The translations under genes were made by a program, and so were the position numbers. A stretch of DNA of 64,000 bases from contig NZ_QAOW01000006.1 in NCBI RefSeq assembly GCF_003051005.1, forward strand, positions 1 through 64,000, read 5' to 3'. Positions within the stretch are counted from its first letter, which is position 1. The number at the start of each line of letters is the position of its first letter. Below the pieces are notes generated by a model. That model was given only the letters and a program-made list of their open reading frames with translations. It had not been told where the DNA came from and searched no databases. The stretch is from Rhodococcus sp. OK519 (GTDB taxonomy: Bacteria; Actinomycetota; Actinomycetes; Mycobacteriales; Mycobacteriaceae). Below are positions 25,367 through 33,602 of the stretch, piece after piece.

Positions 25367-26041
25367 ATGAAGAGAATCCTCACGCGCGCCCTCCTCACGG
25401 TGGGCGCCGCCGGCAGCGCGCTGCTGCTGGCCACCGGCGTGGCCTCCGCGCACGTCTCCGTCGCCGCCCCCGGCGCCGAGCAGGGCGGCTACTCCGTCCT
25501 GACCTTCCGCGTCCCCACCGAGTCCGCGACCGCCGGCACCACCGCCCTCACCGTGCAGTTGCCCGGGCTGAAGTCGGCCCGCACCGAGCCGATGCCGGGC
25601 TGGCAGTCGACGGTCCAGAAGGACCCGTCGGGCGTCGCGACGTCGGTGACGTGGACGGCCGACCCCGGAGTGAGCGTGGGCCCCGGCCAGTTCCAGCAGT
25701 TCGTGCTGTCCGCGGGACCGTTGCCCGAACAGGGCGAGGTGGAGTTCCCGGCGGTCCAGACCTACACCGACGGCAACGTCGTCAACTGGGACCAGAAGCC
25801 CGGCGCCGACGGCGCCGAACCGGACAAGCCGGCCCCGAGCCTGACGCTCGCCGCGGGCAGCGGCGGCGGCCAGGCGCACGCCGCGGTCGACACGGCCGTC
25901 ACCGCCGACGCCGCCGACGCCGCCGAGACCACCCACAACACCGACACCACCGCGCGCTGGCTCGGTGGCATCGGCCTGGTGCTCGGTGCGCTGGGCGCAG
26001 CCCTGGGGATCGGCGCGACGGTCCGGAGTCGCCGCTCATGA
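25367..26041 (+). CDS. ycnI: YcnI family copper-binding protein
   Basis: 224 residues. A signal peptide ends in VASA, so the mature protein begins with His (HVSVAAPGAEQGGYSVLTF), the N-terminal His used for Cu(II) binding in YcnI (DUF1775). The domain continues with FRVPTES, LPGLKSARTEPMPGWQS and WTADPGVSVGPGQF. A Thr/Ala-rich linker and one C-terminal membrane helix (WLGGIGLVLGALGAALGIGA) with a basic end anchor it outside the cell. It precedes copC by an ATGA overlap, the usual ycnI-copC-copD order. Confidence 0.9.
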   Translation: MKRILTRALLTVGAAGSALLLATGVASAHVSVAAPGAEQGGYSVLTFRVPTESATAGTTALTVQLPGLKSARTEPMPGWQSTVQKDPSGVATSVTWTADPGVSVGPGQFQQFVLSAGPLPEQGEVEFPAVQTYTDGNVVNWDQKPGADGAEPDKPAPSLTLAAGSGGGQAHAAVDTAVTADAADAAETTHNTDTTARWLGGIGLVLGALGAALGIGATVRSRRS

Positions 26042-26589
26042 GTCCCCGACTGATCCAACGTCTACGCATCGTCGCGATCGGTTTCGTCGCGATGCTCGCG
26101 ACGCTGCTCGGCGCCGGCACGGCGTCCGCGCACTCCGCGGTGATCGCCAGTACCCCCGCGAACGGCTCCGAGATCGCGGCCGCCCCGGACCGGGTGAGCC
26201 TCACGTTCAACGAAGCGCTGCAGGCCAAGTTCGCGACGCTCACGGTCGTCGGCCCCGGCGAGGACCGCGCCCTGTGGTCCAAGGGCGATCCGACGGTCCA
26301 GGGCGACACGGTCAGCGTCCCGCTCGAGGGTCTCGGCCCGGCCGGCGTCTACACGATCGCCTACCGCGTCACGTCGGCCGACGGGCATCCCGTCAGCGGC
26401 ACGCAGACGTTCACGCTCACGCAGGACGGCACGGGGACGCCGGGCCCCCAGGTGGGCGGGCAGACCGACGGCAGCAGTAGTGACGACTCCGGCCCGAACC
26501 TGATGATCTGGGTGATCGTCGTCGCCGCGGTGCTGGTGTTCGGCGGCGGCCTGTGGTTCGCCCTGCGCAAGCCGCGCGGCGAGAACTGA
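26038..26589 (+). CDS. copC: CopC domain copper-binding protein
   Basis: 183 residues. After a signal peptide (ending GTASA) the mature protein starts HSAVIASTPANGSEI, with the N-terminal His of the Cu(II) site. The CopC beta-barrel contains VSLTFNEALQAKF and YRVTSADGHPVSGTQTF, whose DGHPVSG loop has the second copper His. A single C-terminal membrane helix (LMIWVIVVAAVLVFGGGLWF) anchors it. It starts inside the ycnI stop and lies 8 bases from copD. It is thought to carry copper to CopD or keep it out of the cytoplasm. Confidence 0.92.
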   Translation: MSPRLIQRLRIVAIGFVAMLATLLGAGTASAHSAVIASTPANGSEIAAAPDRVSLTFNEALQAKFATLTVVGPGEDRALWSKGDPTVQGDTVSVPLEGLGPAGVYTIAYRVTSADGHPVSGTQTFTLTQDGTGTPGPQVGGQTDGSSSDDSGPNLMIWVIVVAAVLVFGGGLWFALRKPRGEN

Positions 26590-26597
26590 CCCGCTGA

Positions 26598-27542
26598 ATG
26601 AGGACGGCGAGCATCGGTCGCACCTGGCTGCTGTTCGCCGTCCCCACCGCGCTGCTCGGGGTGGCGCTCGCGTGGCTGCTCGCGAGCCCGGACGGGCCGT
26701 CCCCCACCGCCGCGGTCCGCGTGCTCGCGGTGGGCCTCGGCGCGACGGTCTTCGGGCTCGCCGGATGGCTGTGGCTGCAGCGCGACGAGCGCCGTCCCGC
26801 GCTCGACCGCGCACTGCTGTGGCAGAGCACCGCCGCGGCCGCCGGCGCATGGACTGTCGCCGAGGTCGTGTTGGTGGTCCTCGAGGCCGCCGAGACGGAG
26901 GGCCGTTCCCGGTTCGCGGTGGCACCGGGCACCGTCGTCGACTTCGTCCGGCTGGTCAACGCCGGACGTCTCGGCGCCGCCACTGTTGCCTGCACGGCGC
27001 TGGTGGCACTGGTCGCGGCGATCGCCTACCGGCGAAGCCTGCCGTGGCCGGCCGCGCCGGTGCTGGCGCTCGCGGGCCTGGCCCTCGTCGCCCGCCCCAT
27101 CGGCGGGCACATGTCGCAGCAGACCCTCGGTTCGCTGCTCGACGCCGCACATGTCCTCGCCGCGGCCACCTGGTTCGGGATGCTCACCGCGCTGGCCCTG
27201 ACGGCCCGTTCCCGAGGCGCGTGGGCGAGCCTGCTCCCCCGCTACTCGACGATCGCGTGGCGGTGCGTCTGGGTGCTCGCGGCGACCGGCGTCGTGAACG
27301 CTGCCGTCCGGCTCGGCGGTGTGGCCCCGCTCGTCACCACCGGGTACGGCCGGGTGGTGCTCGCCAAGGTCGTGGTCCTCGTCGCGCTGCTCACGGCCGG
27401 ATGGTGGCTGCGTCGCACATGGGTCGCCCCCGCTGCCGCGCACCGGATGAACGCCGACGCGTCACTGCGCCGGGCGGTCGGCGAGTCCGTCGCGATGGCC
27501 GTCGCATTCGGGCTCGCCGCGGCCCTCGCGACTACCGCCTGA
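26598..27542 (+). CDS. copD: CopD family copper membrane protein
   Basis: 314 residues with about eight membrane segments. The C-terminal half has the CopD domain: LDAAHVLAAATWFGMLTALAL with the conserved His, YSTIAWRCVWVLAATGVVNAAV, and GYGRVVLAKVVVLVALL. CopD proteins pass copper across the membrane, receiving it from CopC. Last plus-strand gene of the copper unit; 10 bases separate it from the convergent WxL-like gene. Confidence 0.88.
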   Translation: MRTASIGRTWLLFAVPTALLGVALAWLLASPDGPSPTAAVRVLAVGLGATVFGLAGWLWLQRDERRPALDRALLWQSTAAAAGAWTVAEVVLVVLEAAETEGRSRFAVAPGTVVDFVRLVNAGRLGAATVACTALVALVAAIAYRRSLPWPAAPVLALAGLALVARPIGGHMSQQTLGSLLDAAHVLAAATWFGMLTALALTARSRGAWASLLPRYSTIAWRCVWVLAATGVVNAAVRLGGVAPLVTTGYGRVVLAKVVVLVALLTAGWWLRRTWVAPAAAHRMNADASLRRAVGESVAMAVAFGLAAALATTA

Positions 27543-27552
27543 CCGGTCGCAG

Positions 27553-28293
27553 TCAGGCGACCGAGATCGTGATCGTTCCCGTGTAGCTGCCGACCGCGGC
27601 ACCGTCGGGGTAGTCGACCCGAAGCGCCGGGGTCCAGGTGACCGTCTCCGACGGCCAGATACTGCCCGTGCGGTCCACGACGGTCTTCGGGCTGTCGAGA
27701 GTCTGCCTCGGAGTCGAGGTCGAACCGCCGACGTTGCCGGCGATGGCGGTCGCCTCGTAGGTGACGGCACTCTTGGGGATCGTGCCGTTGGTGCCGACGA
27801 AATCGGTCGACGACGCGGTCGCCGTCCAGGCGACCGGTGAGCCTGCCACACCGCCGGTGGAGTTCACGGAAATCAGTGTGAGCGTGCCGTTCGCGCTCTT
27901 CGCACCGGGGACCACGGTGGCCCACTTCCCGGCGACGGTGATCGACAGTCCCGCGCGGCCGGCTGCCGCCGCGAACTTGCCGGGACCGCTCGACTGTGTC
28001 GTGGTCGTCGGGCTCGACAGTTCCGGAGACGCAGTCGTCGTGGTGGGCGCGCTCGTCGTCGTGGACGCCGGGGTGCTTTCCTCGGAATCGCGCCGGGAAA
28101 CGTACCGCTCGGGGGTCGTCGGCGGCGCTGCGGTTGTCGTGGTCGTGGTCGGGACCACCGAGGTCGACGTCACCTCAGCCTCCGACGTTGCACCGGACGG
28201 CGCGGCGGCTGCGGTGGGCGCGCCGGCGATCACCAGCACGCCGGTGGCCGCGAGGGACAGACGAACGATGCGAGGCATCCTGTTGTGCCACAT
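27553..28293 (-). CDS. Secreted WxL-like protein with Thr/Pro-rich linker
   Basis: 246 residues. A signal peptide (MPRIVRLSLAATGVLVIAGA and on) is followed by a 65-residue Thr/Ser/Pro-rich stretch, then a beta domain. The domain shares three blocks with the protein at 29385: SSTDFVGTNGTIPKSAVTY, LDSPKTVVDRTGSIWP, and WTPALRVDYPDGA ending SYTGTITISVA. This resembles the C-terminal WxL cell-wall-binding domain of Firmicutes, where a Y-x-G-T-x-T strand ends the protein, but the last W-x-L is lost. ATG 28278 is an alternative start. It is the third gene of the unit after the DUF916-like gene (stop and start 2 bases apart). Confidence 0.65.
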   Translation of the reverse strand: MWHNRMPRIVRLSLAATGVLVIAGAPTAAAAPSGATSEAEVTSTSVVPTTTTTTAAPPTTPERYVSRRDSEESTPASTTTSAPTTTTASPELSSPTTTTQSSGPGKFAAAAGRAGLSITVAGKWATVVPGAKSANGTLTLISVNSTGGVAGSPVAWTATASSTDFVGTNGTIPKSAVTYEATAIAGNVGGSTSTPRQTLDSPKTVVDRTGSIWPSETVTWTPALRVDYPDGAAVGSYTGTITISVA

Positions 28294-28295
28294 GA

Positions 28296-29318
28296 CTACT
28301 GATCCGTTCCCGAGAGACGACGCTTCCGCATCGTCAGGTAGGCACCGGCTCCCGCGACGGCGAGCACCGCGACGACGACACCGGTGATCAGCAACCACGA
28401 CATCGAGTCGGACGCGCCGACCGAGTCGCCGTCGCCCTCGTCCGGGAAGGTGACCGCGGCCGACAGGTCGTGCTTGATGATGCCGCTTTCGAGCTTGACG
28501 GCGGCTGTCCAGGGGCCGGCAGGCAGGGCGGTGCTGTCGGGCACGCCGATCACGACCTCGCCGTCCTCACCGGGCGCGATGGTCGCGACCGCGCTGTCGA
28601 TGGGACCGGCGGACAGGCCGCCGGGGCCACCCGAGAGGTTCAGGGTGCCGGCGAGATCGACCGCGCGACCACCGGTGTTGGTGACCTGGGCGACGACGGA
28701 TGCGAGACCGTCGGCCCCGCGCCGCGGGGTGAGGCTGGAGATGGTGAAGTCGGCCGGCGGCCCGTTGCCCGGGCCCACCGACAGGTAGACGCGCACACCT
28801 ACGCGTGATTCGTTGGTGATGCCGTTGGAGGCCGGAGCCTTGTGCGACGCCCAGATCACCGCGTACTGCTCGACCTCTGGCGCATCCTTCGGGACGGCGA
28901 TCGTCACGGCCACCTCCGCCTGCTCGCCGGAGGCGAGTTCCACCGACGGGCGATCGACGGAGATCCACGACGTCAGGGCATTGGTCTCGCCGGGCTCCCC
29001 CAGCGTGAACGCGCCGTCGGCGACACGTGCGGCGCCGGCATAGACGTCGATCGTTGCGGGTGCACCGGTGTCGTTGGACACCATCACATGTCGGGTGATG
29101 GTGGCCCCCGGCGGGAGGTTGTCGACGATGTACCGCAACGCTCGGGGATCGTCCTTGAGGGCCACCGGCGCATCGAGCAGGCGGATGCCGATCGACCCGC
29201 CCGCGGTACCGCCCGCGGGCTGATCCGGGGCAGCGAGAGCGGACGCGGGAGCGCCGATCGCGACGAGAAAGGCGACCAGGAACGCGAGGAGGTTGCGCAG
29301 CGCGGGGAGGGAACGCAT
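28296..29318 (-). CDS. DUF916/WxIP-like surface protein with C-terminal membrane anchor
   Basis: 340 residues: signal peptide, then a first Ig-like domain with YIVDNLPPGATITRHVMVSN and DVYAGAARVADGAF, a second domain (RVGVRVYLSVGPGNGPPADF, then ISSLTPRRGADGLASVVAQV), a third (LPAGPWTAAVKLESG), and a final helix SWLLITGVVVAVLAVAGAGA with RKRR behind it. The order equals that of the WxL-interacting proteins (DUF916 + DUF3324) of Firmicutes. It lies between two WxL-like genes. A paralog at 40168 has the same plan. The partners probably sit on the outer face of the mycolate cell envelope. Confidence 0.7.
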   Translation of the reverse strand: MRSLPALRNLLAFLVAFLVAIGAPASALAAPDQPAGGTAGGSIGIRLLDAPVALKDDPRALRYIVDNLPPGATITRHVMVSNDTGAPATIDVYAGAARVADGAFTLGEPGETNALTSWISVDRPSVELASGEQAEVAVTIAVPKDAPEVEQYAVIWASHKAPASNGITNESRVGVRVYLSVGPGNGPPADFTISSLTPRRGADGLASVVAQVTNTGGRAVDLAGTLNLSGGPGGLSAGPIDSAVATIAPGEDGEVVIGVPDSTALPAGPWTAAVKLESGIIKHDLSAAVTFPDEGDGDSVGASDSMSWLLITGVVVAVLAVAGAGAYLTMRKRRLSGTDQ

Positions 29319-29337
29319 GGATCACTTTCTGGCCGAA

Positions 29338-29368
29338 CGGCCGGGGACGCTGCACGCGTCCCCGGCCG
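29338..29368 (-). other. Strong hairpin between WxL-like and DUF916-like genes
   Basis: CGGCCGGGGACGC at 29338-29350 pairs with GCGTCCCCGGCCG at 29356-29368 around 5 bases. It lies in the 66-base gap inside the unit, after the WxL-like stop. It may stabilise or partly terminate the message so that the secreted WxL-like protein is made in excess of the membrane partner. Confidence 0.6.
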
Positions 29369-29384
29369 ATGGGGGCCGGTCGCT

Positions 29385-29915
29385 TTAAGCGACCGAGATG
29401 GTGATGGTGCCGGAGTAACTGCCGAGGGCTGCGCCGTCCGGGTAGTTGACGGTGAGAGTCGGGCTCCAAGTGGCGACCTCGAGCGGCCAGGTCAGTCCGG
29501 TCCGGCTGACAACCGTCTTCGGCTCGTCCAACGTCTGCGCGCCGGTGGACGCGAGAGTGCCCGGCCCCACCTTGCCCGCGGGCGACGACGCAGAGTAGGT
29601 GACCGCGCTCTTCGGGATCGTCTGGTTGGACCCCACGAAGTCCGTCGAGGAGGCGCTGGCGACCCATCCGCGCGGCGCCTGGTTGCGGCCGTCACTGACC
29701 GAGACGAGGGTCAGTAGACCGCTGGCCTTGCCGGCGGCGGGGGTGACAGTGCCGAGCCCACCGGCGACGGTGACGGACAGACCGCCCCCCTCGGTGCCGA
29801 GGATGGAGAAATTGACGGTGGTGCTGGCGTCGTTGGCTGCGTTCGCGGCGGCGGCCGGGACCAAGAGTCCGGCAGCTGCGGCTAAGCCGGCAGCGAGAAG
29901 CGTTACTTTGCGCAT
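29385..29915 (-). CDS. Secreted WxL-like protein
   Basis: 176 residues. Signal peptide MRKVTLLAAGLAAAAGLLVP up to ANA, then a single beta domain with SVTVAGGLGTVTPAAG, SASSTDFVGSNQTIPKSAVT, LDEPKTVVSRTGLTWP and WSPTLTVNYPDGA, ending SYSGTITISVA. It is about half identical by eye to the C-terminal part of the protein at 27553 and shares its key blocks with the one at 41210. First gene of the minus-strand unit. Likely a non-covalent surface protein that works with the DUF916-like protein; ligand unknown. Confidence 0.68.
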   Translation of the reverse strand: MRKVTLLAAGLAAAAGLLVPAAAANAANDASTTVNFSILGTEGGGLSVTVAGGLGTVTPAAGKASGLLTLVSVSDGRNQAPRGWVASASSTDFVGSNQTIPKSAVTYSASSPAGKVGPGTLASTGAQTLDEPKTVVSRTGLTWPLEVATWSPTLTVNYPDGAALGSYSGTITISVA

Positions 29916-29960
29916 GGTTCCTCTTCGGGGCGTTCGGGGTCAGCAGAGATGAGCTACTGA

Positions 29961-29988
29961 CCGAATCGAACCGAACGGCCCGATTCGG
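29961..29988. promoter_or_regulatory. Inverted repeat upstream of the WxL-like unit
   Basis: CCGAATCG (29961-29968) and CGATTCGG (29981-29988) form an 8-bp inverted repeat 46 bases upstream of the WxL-like start. It may be an operator or leader hairpin for that gene. The rest of the 283-base divergent spacer holds one CAAACATTTG at 30039 and a TAGTAT box for the rightward gene. Confidence 0.4.
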
Positions 29989-30198
29989 GTGGTCGACTAT
30001 TAATACTCGACAGTTGGTCAAGTGTCCAGCAGGAAGAACAAACATTTGCGGAGATCGCCGTCGACTCGCCTCGAAGCGTTCGTTCCGTGACGCCGCACCC
30101 TAGGGCGGGAACGCACGGTTTCGGTGATGTACTTGTCGGGCAAGGACTCCGATCGTTTTCGTATTCGAGGAGTCACCGCCGCACTAGTATCCGACATC

Positions 30199-31059
30199 GT
30201 GACGTCGACGGGGTGGTGGTTCCAGGCCAAGCATGCACTCGACACCCGGGGGCCGTTCCCGCGCCGGCGACGGGGCACGCTCGCCGAGGCCGTCGCCGGA
30301 CGCCGCGTCCTCGTCACGGGGGCGTCGTCGGGCATCGGCCGCTCGGCCGCGATCGACCTGGGCGCCGCGGGCGCCACCGTGCTTCTCGTGGCCCGTCGGG
30401 AGCCCGAATTGCAGGAAGTTGTCGACGCCGTCACGGCACGCGGCGGAAAGGCGTTCGCGTACTCGTGCGATCTCAACGATGCGGAAGCTGCCGACGCGAT
30501 GATCCGGCGAGTGCTCGACGAGCACGGCGGCGTCGACATCCTCGTCAACAACGCCGGCCGGTCCATCCGGCGGTCCCTCGAACAGTCCTACGACCGCGCA
30601 CACGACTTCGAACGCACTATGGCGCTCAACTACTTTGCGGCGGTGCGGCTGATGCTCGCAGTGCTGCCGGGGATGCGGGAACGGCGCTTCGGGCAGGTGA
30701 TCAACATCCTGTCGGCGGCGAATCTGTTCGGCGGTCCGGGCTATTCCGCGTACGTGGCGTCGAAGGCCGCACTCGACGAGGTCTCGACGTCGTTCCAGGC
30801 CGAAACCCTGGACCAGAACATCACTTTCACGGCGGTGTACATGCCGCTGGTGCGGACGGCGATGATCGCACCCAACGCGCAGTACCTGAAGGCCTCGGCG
30901 CTCAGTCCCGACGAGGCCGGCCGGGTCATCTGTGACGCCGTCCTCCACCGTCCGCGGCGCATGGGCCCGACGTTCGGACGCCTGACCCGCCTGGTCGACG
31001 CCATCAGCACCGAACGCGCCGACGCGGCCCGCCATCGCAGGTTCTCGGCGGGTACCTGA
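30199..31059 (+). CDS. Short-chain dehydrogenase/reductase
   Basis: 286 residues from the GTG at 30199 (VTSTGWWFQAKHALDTRG). The motif VLVTGASSGIGRSAA, then NNAG, the Ser block VINILSAANLFG and Tyr-x-x-x-Lys in SAYVASKAALDE define a classical SDR. The sequence TFTAVYMPLVRTAMIAPNAQY and the basic end are like the C-terminal reductase domain of actinobacterial multi-domain fatty acyl-CoA or acyl-ACP reductases and of mycobacterial cell-wall lipid SDRs. TAGTAT ends 8 bases before the GTG, so the message may be leaderless. A lipid carbonyl substrate is inferred, not shown. Confidence 0.78.
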   Translation: MTSTGWWFQAKHALDTRGPFPRRRRGTLAEAVAGRRVLVTGASSGIGRSAAIDLGAAGATVLLVARREPELQEVVDAVTARGGKAFAYSCDLNDAEAADAMIRRVLDEHGGVDILVNNAGRSIRRSLEQSYDRAHDFERTMALNYFAAVRLMLAVLPGMRERRFGQVINILSAANLFGGPGYSAYVASKAALDEVSTSFQAETLDQNITFTAVYMPLVRTAMIAPNAQYLKASALSPDEAGRVICDAVLHRPRRMGPTFGRLTRLVDAISTERADAARHRRFSAGT

Positions 31060-31135
31060 AAGGCCCTGTACGCGGCGCGGCGCGGCAATTACTGTCGAAG
31101 TACACAGGTCGAACAGGCCGAGGAGATGATTCGCC

Positions 31136-31576
31136 ATGTCGATCACACCGAACATGTCGATGGAAACCCACCCGGACATCGTGGCGCTCCGGAACAGCTA
31201 CGACGAACTCGGCGAGGGCCCTGCCCTCCAGGTGGCCGAGGGGTTGATGGTGCTGGCCGGTCTCTACGCGGCGGCGTCGTCGTGGATCGTCGGTTTCAGC
31301 GGGCAGACATCGCTGATGATGAGCAACCTCATCTGCGGACTCGCGGTGGCGCTGCTGGCCGCCGGATACGCGACCACGTACGGACGAACGCACGGGATCA
31401 CCTTCGTCGCACCGCTTCTGGGGGTGTGGTTGATCGTGTCGCCGTGGCTGGTGTCCGGGGTGAGCACGAGCACGGGAATGATCTTGTCGAACGTCATCGT
31501 CGGGGCCGTGGTCGTCGTACTGGGCGCCGCGGGCATGGCGATGGCGATGACCCGGCGGCGCACCGCCCGCACGTAG
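31136..31576 (+). CDS. SPW repeat membrane protein
   Basis: 146 residues with four membrane segments. Two SPW-type repeats are visible: SSWIVGFSGQTSLMMSNLI and SPWLVSGVSTSTGMILSNVI, each at the outer end of a helix pair. The family (PF03779) is common in Actinobacteria, Bacteroidetes and rhizobia and has no known function. The ATG follows GAGGAGATGA. Its TAG stop shares a base with the GTG of the next gene. Confidence 0.85.
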   Translation: MSITPNMSMETHPDIVALRNSYDELGEGPALQVAEGLMVLAGLYAAASSWIVGFSGQTSLMMSNLICGLAVALLAAGYATTYGRTHGITFVAPLLGVWLIVSPWLVSGVSTSTGMILSNVIVGAVVVVLGAAGMAMAMTRRRTART

Positions 31577-31773
31577 TGCCGGAACGGCCCGAGCGCCGGC
31601 CGGCGCGGACGGTTCAGACGATCGGAGTCGCCGTCGCGGCGCTGGTCGTCCTCGCGACCACCCTCACACTCACGGGATCGCTCGTGATGGCGACCGCGTT
31701 CGGGGTGGCGTGCGCGATCGGTGTTGCCGCGATCCTGGTGCTGTGGCGGATACTGCCGCCCACCGACGACTGA
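31576..31773 (+). CDS. Small two-helix membrane protein
   Basis: 65 residues, GTG start overlapping the SPW stop (TAGTG), so probably coupled. After a basic N-terminus (VPERPERRPART) it has two hydrophobic helices, TIGVAVAALVVLATTLTLTG and VMATAFGVACAIGVAAILVL, and ends WRILPPTDD. No family recognised. Coupling suggests a partner of the SPW protein. Confidence 0.6.
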   Translation: MPERPERRPARTVQTIGVAVAALVVLATTLTLTGSLVMATAFGVACAIGVAAILVLWRILPPTDD

Positions 31774-31815
31774 CCCGCGCCGTGTCGAGGGCCCTGTGTG
31801 CCCGAGACCCGCCGC

Positions 31816-33459
31816 CTACGCCGTGGCCGCGGAATCCTCGCGGCGGCGCGGCTGCAACTGGGTGGCGGTCACCAGGCCCGCGGCGAGGAAGCCGGCGGCG
31901 ACGAACAGCGACCAGCGGGTGGCGTCCGCGAAGCCGTCGGACAGGGCGTCGGCGGTCTCGGGTCCGGCCGGGCCGAGACGTCCGTGGTCGCCCTGCTCGC
32001 GGATGGCAGGAATGGTGCCACCCGCCGAGTCGCGGGTGCTGTCGGCCAACTGAGATTCCACCTGTGGCGGCAGGGGAACCGGCTCGAGCCGGTCCGAGAG
32101 ACTGTGCGCCAAGCCGAGCGACAGCACGGTGCCGAGGATCGCGGTGCCCAGCGCGGCACCCAACTGCCGGACGGTGCTCTGGGTTGCCGACCCCTGCCCC
32201 GACTCCGCCGTCGGGATGTCGACGAGAACGGTGCCGGTCAGCTGGGCCGACGCGAGACCCAGCCCCAGCCCGTAGATCGCGAGCAGCAGCGCCAGCAGCC
32301 ACGCCGACGACGACGGACGCAGGTACAGCGCGAACGCGAGCACGCCGATCACCTCGAGCGCCAGGCCGAGCATGACGGTGCGCGGGGCCCCGAACTTCGC
32401 GGTCACGTGCCGGGCGGCGGCACCCGAGGCGAACGCGCCGGCGGCCATGACGGCGAGCACGTATCCGGCGCCGAGAGTGCTGAGCCCGAACGCGTTGACC
32501 AGGAACAGCGGCAGGACGAGCAACAGACCGAACTCACCGATCGCGACGGCCATCGCGGTGAAGTTGCCCCAGCTGAACGTGTGGAAGCGGAACAGTCCCA
32601 GATCGAGGATCGCCGAGTGCGCGATCCGGGCCCGGTGCCGCTCCCAGACCACGAATCCCACCAACGCGAGGACGCCCACCGCGGCCATCACCGGGGTGGC
32701 CGAGATCGGCGCGGTCTTCGACCAGGTCGCCCCGAAGACGTTCAGGTCGGCGATCGGCATCCACCACCCGATGGTCTGGCCCTCGATGAGCGCGAAGATC
32801 AACGCGCCGAAACCGATTGCGCTGAGCAGCAGGCCCACCACGTCGAGGCCGGGCACCGTGATCTTCGCGCGGGTCTCGGGGACCGTGAGCACGGCGCCGA
32901 TGATGACGAGGATGCCGATCGGCACGTTCACGAGGAAGATCCACGGCCACGTGAACGACGTCGTCAGCCAGCCGCCGAGCAGCGGTCCCACCGCGGCCAT
33001 GCCCGAGATCACCGCGCCCCACACCCCGAACGCGATGGCGCGGTCGCGTCCCCGGAACGTGGCGTTGACGGTCGACAGCGTGCACGGCAGTACCAGCGCA
33101 CCACCGACACCCTGCACGACACGGGCCACGATCAGCGCCGTCGACGAGTCCGATGCCGCCGCCATGAGGCTGCCGCCGATGAAGACGACGACGCCGACGA
33201 TGAACAGCAACCGTCGGCCGAGCCGGTCACCGAGTCGGCCGGCGGTGAGCAGCAGCGCCGCGAACACCACCGAGTAGATGCTGTTGATCCACTGGGCATC
33301 GGTGAGGTCGAGACCCAACTCGTCGATGATGACCGGCAGCGAGACGTTGACGATGGTGCCGTCGACGACGATCAGCGACAGGCCGGCGGCGAGGACGCCG
33401 AGGCCGATCCACTCCCGGCGTCCCACCTGCGGTTCGGTGTCGGGCGATTCCACGGTCAT
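31816..33459 (-). CDS. DHA2 family MFS exporter (EmrB/QacA type)
   Basis: 547 residues with 14 membrane segments. The DHA2 signature is clear: LSLIVVDGTIVNVSLPVI in segment 1, GRLGDRLGRRLLF between segments 2 and 3, and WPWIFLVNVPIGI in segment 5. These proton antiporters export drugs, dyes or lipids. A periplasmic insertion lies between the last two segments (LEPVPLPPQVESQLADST and on), as in mycobacterial homologs. The gene stands alone; the nearest regulator on the same strand is the two-component pair further upstream. Substrate unknown. Confidence 0.88.
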   Translation of the reverse strand: MTVESPDTEPQVGRREWIGLGVLAAGLSLIVVDGTIVNVSLPVIIDELGLDLTDAQWINSIYSVVFAALLLTAGRLGDRLGRRLLFIVGVVVFIGGSLMAAASDSSTALIVARVVQGVGGALVLPCTLSTVNATFRGRDRAIAFGVWGAVISGMAAVGPLLGGWLTTSFTWPWIFLVNVPIGILVIIGAVLTVPETRAKITVPGLDVVGLLLSAIGFGALIFALIEGQTIGWWMPIADLNVFGATWSKTAPISATPVMAAVGVLALVGFVVWERHRARIAHSAILDLGLFRFHTFSWGNFTAMAVAIGEFGLLLVLPLFLVNAFGLSTLGAGYVLAVMAAGAFASGAAARHVTAKFGAPRTVMLGLALEVIGVLAFALYLRPSSSAWLLALLLAIYGLGLGLASAQLTGTVLVDIPTAESGQGSATQSTVRQLGAALGTAILGTVLSLGLAHSLSDRLEPVPLPPQVESQLADSTRDSAGGTIPAIREQGDHGRLGPAGPETADALSDGFADATRWSLFVAAGFLAAGLVTATQLQPRRREDSAATA

Positions 33460-33602
33460 GTCTGCGCCTTTCTTCGGGTGGCGCGTCTCGTGACGACGCT
33501 ACCGCGATTGCACCAGAGACAACGGATGCCCGCGGCGTGAATTCGCCCGCGATCCGGGCATTTCCATCTTTCGGACGATTTTCGGGCACACGCCGCCGTG
33601 GA

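Noticed and set aside
31798-33540. A 580-codon open frame opposite the DHA2 exporter
   Set aside because: Low-complexity Arg/Glu/Gln/His translation, no ribosome site, antisense to a clear 14-helix MFS protein.
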